Both the position numbers and the translations under genes were made by a program. Under the pieces are notes generated by a model that made no database searches, had not been told where the DNA came from, and saw only the letters and a list, made by a program, of their open reading frames with translations. A stretch of DNA of 64,000 nucleotides, taken from positions 62,001 through 126,000 of the forward strand of contig LNFC01000020.1 in NCBI GenBank assembly GCA_001464545.1, given 5' to 3'. Source of the DNA: Acidobacteria bacterium Ga0077551. GTDB taxonomy: Bacteria; Pseudomonadota; Alphaproteobacteria; Caulobacterales; Hyphomonadaceae. Shown here one piece after another: positions 1-8,728 of the stretch (its first letter is position 1; each line of letters starts with the position of its first letter).

Positions 1-748
1 CGGTCCCTTTCGGCGTCAGCAGGAACTGCGCGCGTCCGGCAATTTCCTGGAAGCCTTCGTAGAGATCCTCTTGGCCGGTGAAGCCATTGTCGACATAGCC
101 ATCGCGCTCCTGATAGAGGCCGGAGACCCGCACCGCGAGCACGTCCTCAACCACGGGCAGGTTCACTGCGCCTTCCAGGTCGCGCGTGTTGTAGTTGCCG
201 TATGCGGCGCGGACATAGGCTTCGAATTCGTCCTGCGGTTTGCGCGAGTCGAACTTGATGATGCCGCCTGGCGTATTGCGGCCGAACAGCGTGCCCTGCG
301 GCCCGCGCAGCACCTCGATCTGCTCAAGGTCGAACACCGGAAAGCCTTTCAGGATGGGGCTTTCATACGGCACGTCATCATAGACCAGGCTGACGGGCTG
401 CGAGGCGTTTAGATCGAAATCGGTGTTGCCGATGCCGCGAATGTAGAAACGCGGAAAAGCGCGCCCGAACGAGCTTTCGGCGATCACGCTCGGCACCCGG
501 GCCGACAGGAATCGCACATCGGCGCCGGAGGATTTCAGCGTATCCAGTTTCTCGTCCGACAGGGTCGAGATCGAGATCGGCACTTCCTGAAGGTTCTCCT
601 CGACGCGCTGGGCGGTCACCGTGACCGTGCCGAGCCGGGCGGTGGCCTCTTCTTCCGCGGTCTGGGCGAAAGCGGGCACGCCGCCGGCCGCGATGGCGAT
701 CAGGCTGACGCTGGCAACAAGGCGGCGAAGATCAATCTGGGAGGGCAT
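1..748 (-). CDS. TonB-dependent receptor, N-terminal part (cut by window edge)
   Basis: Outer-membrane receptor that takes up a siderophore or other large ligand using TonB energy; the ligand cannot be told. About 249 residues are visible from the ATG at 748. They start with a signal peptide ending near AFAQTAEE, followed by the plug domain with VEENLQEVPISIS, the FYIRGIGNTDF stretch and the highly conserved LRGPQGTLFGRNTPGG motif. The beta-barrel lies beyond the left edge. Upstream (749-919) no riboswitch or Fur-like box was recognised. Family assignment is secure; substrate is not. Confidence 0.93.
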   Translation of the reverse strand, partial: MPSQIDLRRLVASVSLIAIAAGGVPAFAQTAEEEATARLGTVTVTAQRVEENLQEVPISISTLSDEKLDTLKSSGADVRFLSARVPSVIAESSFGRAFPRFYIRGIGNTDFDLNASQPVSLVYDDVPYESPILKGFPVFDLEQIEVLRGPQGTLFGRNTPGGIIKFDSRKPQDEFEAYVRAAYGNYNTRDLEGAVNLPVVEDVLAVRVSGLYQERDGYVDNGFTGQEDLYEGFQEIAGRAQFLLTPKGT

Positions 749-919
749 GGGGTCACCTTTGCGCGGCAGGCTGGAAGCGCGCTTCGGTGCGGCCTCGTCT
801 GGCGGGGGGTGTCTCATACCGCAAAGCGAAGGGAAACGCCGGTCGCCTGCCGCGCGAGTGGTTGGGCTGCGACAGAAACGCAAGCATGCTTCCAGGGCCA
901 CAGGTGCCTGAAGTTCAGG

Positions 920-2170
920 CTAGTTCCAGGGATTGAACCGGCGCGTACTTCCGGGCTCGGGCACCGGCGGCGTGTTTTCGCCGGGAAGCTCCAGCGGATC
1001 GCTCTGGGGCGCTGGCGGCGGATAAACGTCTGCTGCGGCGAGTTCATCAAGCTCTCCTGGTGACATGTCCGGAAGGTCGAGCGTCCCATCGATCACGAGG
1101 CGTTTCGGTGCATCCGCCGAGACTTGCGGTTCCGGCGCTGGAGGCGTGGTCGAGGGGTGGGACGGCGCGCCCGTACGCTGGGCGGCGCCGAGACCAAACC
1201 CGAACGGGATGGACGACAGCGAGATGGGCTGGGTGAGGGTCGGAACGGCTGGCGCAGGCTCCGGGGCCGGCGGCGCAGAAGGCTCTGGTTCCGGTGCGAG
1301 TTCCGCGACCATCGGCTCAGGCGCGACTTCGACCATCGGCACAACTTGGGCGGCCATCGGTTCAGGTTCCGGTTCGAAAGCGGGCAAGGCTTCGGGTGCG
1401 GGCTCTGCCATTGGTTCAACAGCGGTTTGCTCGAACGCGCCGAAGGTGCCGAACGATCCTGGCTCTTCAGCAAGCGGGGCGACTTCGACGGACGGCGCAG
1501 ACGCCTCAACCGCCGCTTCGGCCATCGGCGCAGAAACCGGCTCCGGGGGTGGAGCCGGTTCCGGTTCTGGTTCCGGCACAGGTTCAGGCACAGGTTCGGG
1601 CGCCCAGGCAGCGATAAAGGGTTCGGGGGCCGGCTCCGGTTCAGGCTCGGGCGCTGCGACGATTTCCGCTTCGGCGGCTGGCGGCGTACCGTTGATCTGG
1701 TCTGCCAGGGTGGCGACTGCCGCCGTGATCTCGGTTTCGCTTTCGATCGGCGCCGTCTCGTCTGTGGTGGCGTCCGGTGCATCCACGAGCTGCAGGACCG
1801 GCGCTGCAGCGACGGCGGCGGCCGGCGCCTCGGCTTCAGCCGAATCGAGGCCCGCAAGCAGGGTGCGGATGGCCTTCTCGGTGCCCCGCGCATGCCGGGC
1901 TGCCTCTCGGTAAAGTTCCGCGATGAACTTGGCATAGGGCCGGCCATGCGAATCGACATCGTCGGCAAATTCTTCCGGCGTGCAGGTCTCGATCTCGCGG
2001 CCCAGCGCATCAGTGAGGAGGACGGTGTGAGGGTCAGGCGTGATGACGACCCGGTAGCCTTCGGTGTCGTGGACGACCGTGGCATGCTCGCCTTCGGTCC
2101 ACGTGACCCGCTGCTTGCGCGTCATCTCGCTCAACTTGTCGATGAGACGCTTGGTAGAGGGATGCAGCAT
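920..2170 (-). CDS. Proline/glutamate/alanine-rich protein of unknown function
   Basis: Function not recognised. The start at 2170 is chosen because an AGGAAGG ribosome site lies about 6 bases before the ATG; a longer in-frame extension to 2269 has no such site. The first ~110 residues (MLHPSTKRLIDKL onward) look like a folded charged domain. They are followed by a ~250-residue low-complexity part full of PEPEPEP and APEP runs, and a short C-terminal tail ending in RRFNPWN. No signal peptide or membrane segment. The layout suggests a cytoplasmic protein with a stiff Pro-Glu spacer. Antisense frames here are long only because of the repetitive GC-rich sequence. Confidence 0.75.
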   Translation of the reverse strand: MLHPSTKRLIDKLSEMTRKQRVTWTEGEHATVVHDTEGYRVVITPDPHTVLLTDALGREIETCTPEEFADDVDSHGRPYAKFIAELYREAARHARGTEKAIRTLLAGLDSAEAEAPAAAVAAAPVLQLVDAPDATTDETAPIESETEITAAVATLADQINGTPPAAEAEIVAAPEPEPEPAPEPFIAAWAPEPVPEPVPEPEPEPAPPPEPVSAPMAEAAVEASAPSVEVAPLAEEPGSFGTFGAFEQTAVEPMAEPAPEALPAFEPEPEPMAAQVVPMVEVAPEPMVAELAPEPEPSAPPAPEPAPAVPTLTQPISLSSIPFGFGLGAAQRTGAPSHPSTTPPAPEPQVSADAPKRLVIDGTLDLPDMSPGELDELAAADVYPPPAPQSDPLELPGENTPPVPEPGSTRRFNPWN

Positions 2171-2293
2171 TGCGGCGTGCCTTCCTGATGGGGCCGAATA
2201 TGACTTCGGCGTCAGGTTAGCCCGGCCTGCGCCAAGATTCAAACCATTGAAGCGGAATTCCGGGGGCACGGGACCGCTGACCGCCCAGTCGCC

Positions 2294-2821
2294 TTACAGG
2301 GGTGGAGTATAGGCGATCTGGTCGAGCACCGGGTCGCCTTTGCCCGCGCGAAACGAAAAACGGAGGACTCCGGCGGCGCGGGACGCCTCGCAGACCAGGG
2401 CGCCGTCCCGGGCGCCAGACGGTACGGTGCAGGCCAGTTCCGGTATTGCTTGCGTGTCGCGGGCGTTCGAGACGCCGACCTGAAACTCGGTGCTTTCGCT
2501 GGCGCCGGGCACGACGGCGGCGATGCTGCCGATATGTCCCCGCGTCCAGTCCGGACGCACGACGAACAATGCCGTTGCCTCTCCCGGTGGGCGGACCAGG
2601 AAAGCGGGCACGTCTGCGTTCGGCGCGGCAACCACCTCCATCCCGCCAAAGGCCCGCTCGATTGCCGGCAGGGTGAAGGGCACATCCCCCTCGAAGCCGG
2701 CAATCCCGCCTGCGGTGATGACGACGCTTGGTGTTCTGGCCGCCGGCTCTGCGCCTACCGGCGGGGCCTGCGTGCAGCAGGCCGCCAGCAATGCAGCGCC
2801 GAGGACGACACCCATCCGCAT
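2294..2821 (-). CDS. Putative lipoprotein, DUF1131/YfeY-like
   Basis: 175 residues with a lipoprotein signal (GAALLAACC). The mature part begins with SVVITAGGIAG and contains a pattern resembling the DUF1131 family (sigma-E-regulated lipoprotein YfeY of enterics), whose biochemical role is unknown. The resemblance is from memory and weak. The ATG at 2821 lies 4 bases after the stop codon of the upstream thioredoxin-like lipoprotein gene, so the two are probably translationally coupled. A second in-frame ATG (2815) is possible. Predicted location is the periplasmic face of a membrane. Confidence 0.7.
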   Translation of the reverse strand: MRMGVVLGAALLAACCTQAPPVGAEPAARTPSVVITAGGIAGFEGDVPFTLPAIERAFGGMEVVAAPNADVPAFLVRPPGEATALFVVRPDWTRGHIGSIAAVVPGASESTEFQVGVSNARDTQAIPELACTVPSGARDGALVCEASRAAGVLRFSFRAGKGDPVLDQIAYTPPL

Positions 2822-2825
2822 GTGC

Positions 2826-3497
2826 TTACTCGATGTCGCCCGGTTCCGAGGCGAGCAGGTCGCGCACGGCTTTTCGGGTCTCCGCCACGTTCTTGATGTA
2901 GGTCTTCACGGGCTGGTCCTTGTCGACAGACAGGTCCGTCCGGAAACTGCGTACAATGCCGTCCGGCGACACGAGCAGATAGGAAGGCGTCCAGTTGATC
3001 TTCAGCGCCTCCCGCACGCTGCCATCCGTGTCGAGCACGACGGGTAGTGTGTAGCCGGCAGATTCGAAATAGGCCTCGAGCGAGCCGAATTTTCCGAAGG
3101 GCGTGTCACGGCTCTCGCTGCCGGGTGACGAGGGCACGTGGACCGAGATGAAGTCGAGATCCGGATCCTGCGCGATGGCCCGGTCGAGCGCGGCAGTGTA
3201 GGGGCCATCGGTGCGGGAGTCGCCGCACCAGACGCCCCACACGGCGATCACCGTCCAGCGGTTCAAGGCAGCGGAATCAAACGTACCGCCGTCCGCCACC
3301 GGCGCCGTGAAGGCGGGTAGCTTCTGCCCGGTCAGGGCATATTCGGTGGGGCGGCTTTCGGCTTCCGGTTCAGCTTCGGGCGCGGATGCCGGTTCATTTT
3401 CCGCGGCGAACGCCGATGCGGCCTCCGGCGTATCTGCGGCGTTGCTGCAGGCAGCTGTCAGGGCGAGGGCAGTCAGGGCAGCAAACAGATGTTTCAT
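2826..3497 (-). CDS. Thioredoxin-like (TlpA/AhpC-type) lipoprotein
   Basis: 223 residues with a lipobox signal (ALTALALTAACSN), an Ala/Glu/Pro-rich linker and a thioredoxin fold domain (LPAFTAPVADGGTF, VIAVWGVWCGDS, INWTPSYLLVSPDG with the cis-Pro). Such proteins are periplasmic thiol oxidoreductases in cytochrome maturation or general reduction. Here the active site reads WCGDS, so only one cysteine of the usual CxxC is present, which argues against a classical disulfide reductase. The start at 3497 places the signal peptide at the N-terminus; the upstream extension has no signal character. Coupled to the downstream lipoprotein gene. Confidence 0.85.
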   Translation of the reverse strand: MKHLFAALTALALTAACSNAADTPEAASAFAAENEPASAPEAEPEAESRPTEYALTGQKLPAFTAPVADGGTFDSAALNRWTVIAVWGVWCGDSRTDGPYTAALDRAIAQDPDLDFISVHVPSSPGSESRDTPFGKFGSLEAYFESAGYTLPVVLDTDGSVREALKINWTPSYLLVSPDGIVRSFRTDLSVDKDQPVKTYIKNVAETRKAVRDLLASEPGDIE

Positions 3498-3572
3498 CGC
3501 AGGGAGGGCTCCGGAGACCATACCACCATGTTGCACGCGCCTGCGGCGTGATGAAGGCACGCCCTTGCCGCA

Positions 3573-3603
3573 CAAAAGAAAAGGGCGGCCCCGCAGGCCG
3601 CCC
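3573..3603 (-). terminator. Rho-independent terminator after the thiolase gene
   Basis: Read on the minus strand: GGGCGGCC, 5-base loop, GGCCGCCC, then TTTTCTTTT. It lies 30 bases after the thiolase stop codon. Confidence 0.9.
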
Positions 3604-3632
3604 TCTCCCTCAATCGCACAAGCGATGATCGA

Positions 3633-4841
3633 TCAGTTGTAGAATTCGAACAGGCCGGCTGCGCCCATGCCGCCGCCGATGCACATGGTGACGACGCCCC
3701 ACTTGGCTTTCCTGCGCTGGCCTTCGAGCAGGATGGAGCCGGTGCAGCGTGCGCCGGTCATGCCGAACGGGTGGCCGATCGAGATGGCGCCGCCGTTGAC
3801 GTTGTATTTCGCCGGGTCAATGCCGAGGCGGTCACGCGAGTAGAGGCACTGCGAAGCGAAGGCTTCGTTCAGTTCCCAGAGGTCGATGTCGCTGACCTTC
3901 AGGCCATGGCGCTCAAGCAGGCGCGGCACGGCGAAGACGGGGCCGATGCCCATTTCGTCGGGGTCGCAGCCGGCGACGTTGAAACCGGCGAAACGGCCGA
4001 GCGGCTTCAGTCCGCGCTTGGCAGCTTCCTTGGCTTCCATGACAACCACGGCGGCGGCGCCATCCGACAGCTGCGAGGCGTTGCCGGCGGTGACGTACTT
4101 GCCTTCCTTGACGACCATGCCGCCCGAGAAGACCGGCTTGAGACCGGAGACCATTTCATAGGTCGTGCCGGGGCGGTTGCAGTCGTCCTTGTCGGCAACA
4201 ACGTCCTGGAAGGTTTCTTCCTTGGTGTCCTTGTTGATCAGCTTCATGCGGGTTTTCAGCGGCACGATTTCCTGCGCCATGTAGCCCTTCTGCTGGAACT
4301 CGGCGGTGCGGCGCTGGCTCTCTACAGAATACTCGTCCTGGTACTCGCGGCTGACCTTGTAGCGGTCAGCAACGATCTCGGCGGTCTCGATCATCGTCAT
4401 CCAGATGGCCGGCCAGGTCTTGGCAAGCTCCGGCTCGAAATACTTGTGGCGGTTGGACTGGCCGGAGCCCTGGACGAGGCTGATGCTCTCCACGCCGCCG
4501 CCGACGGTGACGGCTGCGCCTTCGTTGATCACGGTGTGCGCCGCGTTGGCGATGGCCTGCAGACCCGAGGAGCAGAAGCGGTTGATGGTGGCGCCCGACG
4601 TGGTCGACGGGCAACCGGCGGCGAGGGCCGCATTGCGGGCCACGTTGTGGCCAGTGGCGCCTTCCGGCGCGGCGCATCCGAGGAACACGTCTTCCACCGC
4701 AGCAGCTTCGACGCCGGCGCGCTCGAGGGCGCCCTTGATGGCGTGGCCGGCCATGGTGATCCCGTGGGTATCATTGAGGGCGCCGCGGCCCGCTTTGGTC
4801 AGGGCGGTACGGGCAGTAGAGACGATAACGGCTTCGCGCAT
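3633..4841 (-). CDS. Acetyl-CoA C-acyltransferase (thiolase)
   Basis: 402-residue thiolase II family enzyme, the usual length. It catalyses thiolytic cleavage of 3-ketoacyl-CoA in beta-oxidation or the reverse condensation of acetyl-CoA. The nucleophilic cysteine is in NRFCSSG (Cys90), with the His of GHPFGMTGAR (~357) and the second cysteine in MCIGGGMGAAG (~387). The start at 4841 is preceded by GGAGGAA; a longer frame to 4895 is not needed. Transcribed alone with its own terminator. Substrate chain length cannot be read from sequence. Together with the acyl-CoA dehydrogenase and acyl-CoA ligase elsewhere in the window it indicates fatty-acid degradation. Confidence 0.95.
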   Translation of the reverse strand: MREAVIVSTARTALTKAGRGALNDTHGITMAGHAIKGALERAGVEAAAVEDVFLGCAAPEGATGHNVARNAALAAGCPSTTSGATINRFCSSGLQAIANAAHTVINEGAAVTVGGGVESISLVQGSGQSNRHKYFEPELAKTWPAIWMTMIETAEIVADRYKVSREYQDEYSVESQRRTAEFQQKGYMAQEIVPLKTRMKLINKDTKEETFQDVVADKDDCNRPGTTYEMVSGLKPVFSGGMVVKEGKYVTAGNASQLSDGAAAVVVMEAKEAAKRGLKPLGRFAGFNVAGCDPDEMGIGPVFAVPRLLERHGLKVSDIDLWELNEAFASQCLYSRDRLGIDPAKYNVNGGAISIGHPFGMTGARCTGSILLEGQRRKAKWGVVTMCIGGGMGAAGLFEFYN

Positions 4842-4942
4842 GGCTTCCTCCGGAGTTGTTTGGCGTCGAGTTGCGGCGCACCGTAACGAGTGCAACCCGC
4901 CCGCGCCAGACTTCCCTTAACGTCAAGGGAGGCTTTCCCATG

Positions 4943-4971
4943 AAAAAACCCGCCCGGCAGAACCGGGCGGG
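4943..4971 (-). terminator. Rho-independent terminator after pckA
   Basis: Minus-strand hairpin CCCGCCCGG, 5-base loop, CCGGGCGGG followed by six T, about 30 bases after the pckA stop. Confidence 0.92.
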
Positions 4972-4999
4972 TTTCTGTTGTGGCGTTTCTTCCGCGGTA

Positions 5000-6592
5000 T
5001 CAGGCGGTGATCTTGGCCTTCGGTGCAGCGGCCTTCACCGCGTCATCGACATAGGCTTCGAACTTTTTGAAGTTCTCGACGAACATCTCGGCGAGCTTCG
5101 CAGCTTGCGCGTCATAAGCGGCCGGGTCGGCCCAGGTCGAGCGCGGGTCGAGGATCTTGGAATCGACGCCCGGAACGGCGGACGGAACCATGAAGCCGAA
5201 GGTCTCGTCCTTGCGGAACTGGACCGTGTTCAGCGAGCCATCGAGCGCCGCGTTCAGCAGCGCGCGGGTGGCCTTGATCGGCATCCGGTTGCCCTGGCCA
5301 TACGGGCCGCCCGTCCAGCCGGTGGAGACCAGCCAGCAGTCGACATCATACTTGGCGATCAGGCGGCGCAGCAGATTTCCGTACTCGGACGGATGGCGCG
5401 GCATGAAGGGGCCGCCGAAGCAGGTGGAGAAGGTGGCCGAAGGCTCGGTCACGCCCTTCTCGGTGCCGGCGACGCGCGCCGTGTAGCCCGAGAGGAAGTG
5501 GTACATCGCCTGAGCCGGGGTCAGCTTGGCGATCGGCGGCATGATGCCGTAGGCGTCCGCCGTCAGCATGATGAGGTTTTTCGGCTGGCCGCAGCGGCCG
5601 GTGAGCGACGCATTCGGGATCGCCTCGATCGGATAGGCGCCGCGCGAGTTCTCGGCGAGCACTGCGGAGTCGAGGTCCAGTTCGCGCGTGAGGGGATCCA
5701 TCACGACGTTCTCGAGCACGGTGCCCCACTGTTTCGTGGTCGCGTAGATTTCAGGCTCGGCTTCGGCCGACAGCTTGATCATCTTGGCATAGCAGCCGCC
5801 TTCGAAGTTGAAGAGGCCGTTCTCGGACCAGCCATGCTCGTCATCGCCAATCAGCGTGCGCGAGGCATCCGCCGAAAGCGTCGTCTTGCCGGTGCCGGAG
5901 AGGCCGAAGAAGATCGCCGCATCGTCCTTGTCGGACGTGTTCACCGAGCAGTGCATCGGCATCACGCCCTGGTCGGGCAGCAGGTAGTTGAGAATCGTGA
6001 AGACTGACTTCTTCGTTTCGCCGGCATATGAGGTGCCGCCGATGAGGATGACGCGTTTGGAGAAGTTGACGGCAATCACCGTCTCGGAACGCGTGCCGTG
6101 CTTGGCCGGATCGGCGCGGAAGCTCGGGCAGTTGATGATGGTGAAATCGGTGCGGAAGGATTTCAATTCGTCCGCGGTCGGAAGACGCAGCAGGTGACGA
6201 ATGAACAGTGAGTGCCAGGCGTATTCGGTGACAACGGTCACCGGCACGCGGTAGTCAAGGTCGGCGCCGCCGAACAGGTCCTGGGAATACATGTCCTGAT
6301 TGGCGATGTGCGCTTTGAAGTCCGCCCACAGAGCATCGAAATGCGCGGGCGTCATCGGGGCGTTGTTGTCCCACCAGACGGTGTTCTCGGTCAGCTCGTC
6401 GCGCACCGTGAACTTGTCCTTGGCGGAGCGGCCGGTGTGCTGCCCGGTCTCGACGACCAGCGCGCCACCCTTTGCGACGCGCGCTTCGCCAGCGGCGACG
6501 GCAGTCTCGTAAAGACGGGCTTCATTCCAGTTCTTGCGCACCGATTTCGGACGCACGCCGAGCTCGGAAAGGATTGCTACTGTGTCGCTCAT
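5000..6592 (-). CDS. pckA: Phosphoenolpyruvate carboxykinase (ATP)
   Basis: 530-residue cytosolic enzyme converting oxaloacetate and ATP to PEP, ADP and CO2, the first committed step of gluconeogenesis. The P-loop is [11 protein letters not shown], followed by the metal-binding IGDDEHGW region; [12 protein letters not shown] near residue 50 is the conserved substrate-binding stretch of the ATP-dependent family. The ATG at 6592 has GAGGG five bases upstream; a GTG two codons earlier would overlap that site and is rejected. Single gene with a strong terminator. The 175 bases between its start and the Nudix gene should hold its promoter. Confidence 0.97.
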   Translation of the reverse strand: MSDTVAILSELGVRPKSVRKNWNEARLYETAVAAGEARVAKGGALVVETGQHTGRSAKDKFTVRDELTENTVWWDNNAPMTPAHFDALWADFKAHIANQDMYSQDLFGGADLDYRVPVTVVTEYAWHSLFIRHLLRLPTADELKSFRTDFTIINCPSFRADPAKHGTRSETVIAVNFSKRVILIGGTSYAGETKKSVFTILNYLLPDQGVMPMHCSVNTSDKDDAAIFFGLSGTGKTTLSADASRTLIGDDEHGWSENGLFNFEGGCYAKMIKLSAEAEPEIYATTKQWGTVLENVVMDPLTRELDLDSAVLAENSRGAYPIEAIPNASLTGRCGQPKNLIMLTADAYGIMPPIAKLTPAQAMYHFLSGYTARVAGTEKGVTEPSATFSTCFGGPFMPRHPSEYGNLLRRLIAKYDVDCWLVSTGWTGGPYGQGNRMPIKATRALLNAALDGSLNTVQFRKDETFGFMVPSAVPGVDSKILDPRSTWADPAAYDAQAAKLAEMFVENFKKFEAYVDDAVKAAAPKAKITA

Positions 6593-6773
6593 TATCACCC
6601 TCGTTGTCGCGATTCTGTCGGGCCGCCCCCGGCCTCAAGACCATGTGCCATTAGCGCCTGACGGGCGAATTTTGCAACATCCGTGCCGCTGAGGAGAGAG
6701 TATATCGCCGCGTTACTTGTGCAGCGGAAATGCAGACAAGCGTATGTCCGACGTTGTCAAATACAGGGATGCG

Positions 6774-7193
6774 TCATTGTGCACTGCACTCTGTGCCGAT
6801 CGCGGACAGATAGCTTAACGCGGCCGTCGTCAGCGGCGATGGCAAGGCGCCGGGGTCGAACCAGCCCCAGCCTCCGTGCTTCTCTGGCTCCAGGATTTTA
6901 GGCTCGCCGGAGGTGATGCGGGCTTCATAGACGGGCGCAATCCAGTGCCGGCCGTCCCCCTGGTCAATCGTTTCTGCGATGCAGGCCAGCCCCAGGATCT
7001 CAATCTCGATTCCCAGCTCTTCGGCAATCTCGCGGCGGGCGGTAACCATCGCCGGTTCGCCGAAATCGATCTTGCCACCGGGCAGGCCCCAGGCGCCCGC
7101 TTCCGGTTCGCGCAAACGCTGAATCAGCAGCAGGCGACCGGTGTCATCGCGGATCGCCGCGCCGCATCCGGCTTCGGGTTTCTGCGCACTCAT
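6774..7193 (-). CDS. Nudix hydrolase
   Basis: 139 residues. The Nudix box is complete: G-KIDFG-E-(7)-REIAEELGI, roughly residues 40-62, with the metal-binding REIAEE. The flanking QRLREPEAGAWGLPGG is typical of the ADP-ribose/MutT-like branch acting on nucleoside diphosphate derivatives; the exact substrate is unknown. The ATG at 7193 overlaps the TGA of the haloalkane dehalogenase gene (ATGA), so the two form a coupled operon. No clear terminator was seen downstream. Confidence 0.92.
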   Translation of the reverse strand: MSAQKPEAGCGAAIRDDTGRLLLIQRLREPEAGAWGLPGGKIDFGEPAMVTARREIAEELGIEIEILGLACIAETIDQGDGRHWIAPVYEARITSGEPKILEPEKHGGWGWFDPGALPSPLTTAALSYLSAIGTECSAQ

Positions 7194-8092
7194 ATGTCGC
7201 CGAACGCCTTCAACGCGGCCGGCGCGATGATGTCGCCCCATTCCTGTACGAAGTGGCCGCCGTCCGGAATGACCAAGGCTTCGGGACAACCCCTGATCTG
7301 TTGCCGGAGGAGTTCCATCACGGGCGGTCCGAGCACCGGATCGGCCGCGCCCACGGCCATGAAGGATTTTCCCTGCCAGTCAGTGCGCCACCAGGCGGCT
7401 GCCCGGCGCGAGATGTCCGCGCCTTCCATGTCGGGCTTGACCATGACGAGCTGCGGAAAACGCCGGACACCGGCCTTGTAGTAAATGTCCGGGTACGGCG
7501 CACTGTAGGCGGCGGCTTCGGCGTCTGACAGATTCGGGCTCGCCCGCTTCATCAGGGCGGCAACGTCCATGTCCGGCTGGCTGGCCGCAAAGGCCTTCCA
7601 CGCATCGAAACCGGGACCCGGAGAGGCGCCCACGGCCAGCGTGGTGTTCATCACGATCAGCCTGGAAAACCGCTCCGGCATGTCCACCGGCAGGGTCAGC
7701 CCGAGCAGGCCGCCCCAGTCCTGAACCACCAGCGTGATGTTGGTCAGATCCAGGTGGCGGATCAGGGCCAGCATCATGTTGCGATGGAAATTGAAAGTGT
7801 AGACGGCGTCGTCCACCGGCTTGTCGGAGCGCCCGAAGCCGAGCCAGTCCGGGGCGACGACCCGTGCCCCGCTGGCCGCAAAAACCGGGATCATCTTGCG
7901 GTAAAGATAGCTCCAGCTGGGCTGCCCATGCAGGCACAGGAACGTCCGGGCGGCGTCTTTCGCGCCTTCGTCGATGTAGTGGACCCGCAGGCCTTCATAG
8001 CCGGCCAGGGTGTCAACATAGTGCGGCGCGAAAGCGTAGCCGGGCAGGTTGGCGAACCGCTCATCCGGCGTTCGTTTGACGTCTGCAATCAT
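7190..8092 (-). CDS. Haloalkane dehalogenase (alpha/beta hydrolase, HLD-I type)
   Basis: 300-residue alpha/beta hydrolase. Oxyanion-region HGQPSWSYLYRKM, nucleophile in VVQDWGG (Asp125, with Trp126 as a halide-stabilising residue), cap-domain Trp in FDAWKAF (~165), acid in GAADPVLG (~251) and base in GGHFVQEWG (~280) follow the DhlA plan. The enzyme would hydrolyse the carbon-halogen bond of haloalkanes to alcohols. The start at 8092 gives a typical N-terminus; the longer frame to 8164 is not supported. Marine bacteria often carry these enzymes with unknown natural substrates. An epoxide hydrolase is the main alternative, but the two halide-binding Trp speak for dehalogenase. Confidence 0.88.
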   Translation of the reverse strand: MIADVKRTPDERFANLPGYAFAPHYVDTLAGYEGLRVHYIDEGAKDAARTFLCLHGQPSWSYLYRKMIPVFAASGARVVAPDWLGFGRSDKPVDDAVYTFNFHRNMMLALIRHLDLTNITLVVQDWGGLLGLTLPVDMPERFSRLIVMNTTLAVGASPGPGFDAWKAFAASQPDMDVAALMKRASPNLSDAEAAAYSAPYPDIYYKAGVRRFPQLVMVKPDMEGADISRRAAAWWRTDWQGKSFMAVGAADPVLGPPVMELLRQQIRGCPEALVIPDGGHFVQEWGDIIAPAALKAFGDI

Positions 8093-8162
8093 GGCTGAAG
8101 CCCCCGTTGCCGTTCGTCCGGCAATGCTCTTTCCCGCGCACCGTAACCAATGCGGCGACAAC

Positions 8163-8195
8163 AAAAAAGGCCGCCAAGGCGATACCTTGGCGGCC
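8163..8195 (-). terminator. Rho-independent terminator after the CC_3452-type gene
   Basis: Minus strand: GGCCGCCAAGG, 5-base loop, CCTTGGCGGCC, then six T. It sits 30 bases after the small secreted protein's stop codon. Confidence 0.92.
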
Positions 8196-8224
8196 CGAGG
8201 AGAGGCTTGGAGAGAGCTGGAAGT

Positions 8225-8524
8225 TTACTTCTTGGCCGAAGCGTTGCACTCGGCGAGTTGTTCTGCCGTCAGCTCGGATTTCGTGTTGCGAAGGGCGGCG
8301 AGTTCGCCGACTTCTTTGGCGATCTTCTTGCAGATGCGCACGGTCGGCGCCTTGCGGTCCAGTTCGGCGGTGCAGGTCGTGCCTGCGCAGGACCAGACGA
8401 CGCTTTCAGCGACGATGCGTTTTTCCGAAACCGGGTTCACGGTCTCGAAGGTGTAGGAGTTGCTGGCGAAAGCCGGGGCGGCGATGGCTGCGAAAGCGGC
8501 GGCAGCGAGGATAGAACGGAGCAT
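8225..8524 (-). CDS. Small secreted protein, CC_3452 family
   Basis: 99 residues with a cleavable signal peptide (MLRSILAAAAFAAIAAPAFA) and a short mature domain with SVVWSCAGTTCTAELDRKA and VRICKKIAKEVG. This arrangement is characteristic of small periplasmic proteins known from Caulobacter and relatives as the CC_3452 family; their function is unknown. The four cysteines (WSC, TTC, ICK, AEC) could form two disulfides. The start at 8524 gives the signal peptide; the extension upstream does not. Single gene with its own terminator. Confidence 0.85.
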   Translation of the reverse strand: MLRSILAAAAFAAIAAPAFASNSYTFETVNPVSEKRIVAESVVWSCAGTTCTAELDRKAPTVRICKKIAKEVGELAALRNTKSELTAEQLAECNASAKK

Positions 8525-8728
8525 GGGAGGGTGCCTTGTCGTTCGGGGTTGAAGATGCATTCGGTGGTCAGGCACTCGGCCTGATCAGATGAGTAAAGAA
8601 CGCTGAATAATACGTCAAGCGTTCAGAGCGCTCAATTCAGAATTATTGGAGAACGGTTCGTTCCATATGTTGCAGCGCAGCATACCGCTTGCCGTGGCAC
8701 CCAAAGCCGCGACGCATGGGAGAGAAAC

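Noticed and set aside
8595-8650. Imperfect AT-rich inverted repeat before the acyl-CoA dehydrogenase gene
   Set aside because: Arms are short and interrupted; it could be an operator but symmetry is too weak to claim.
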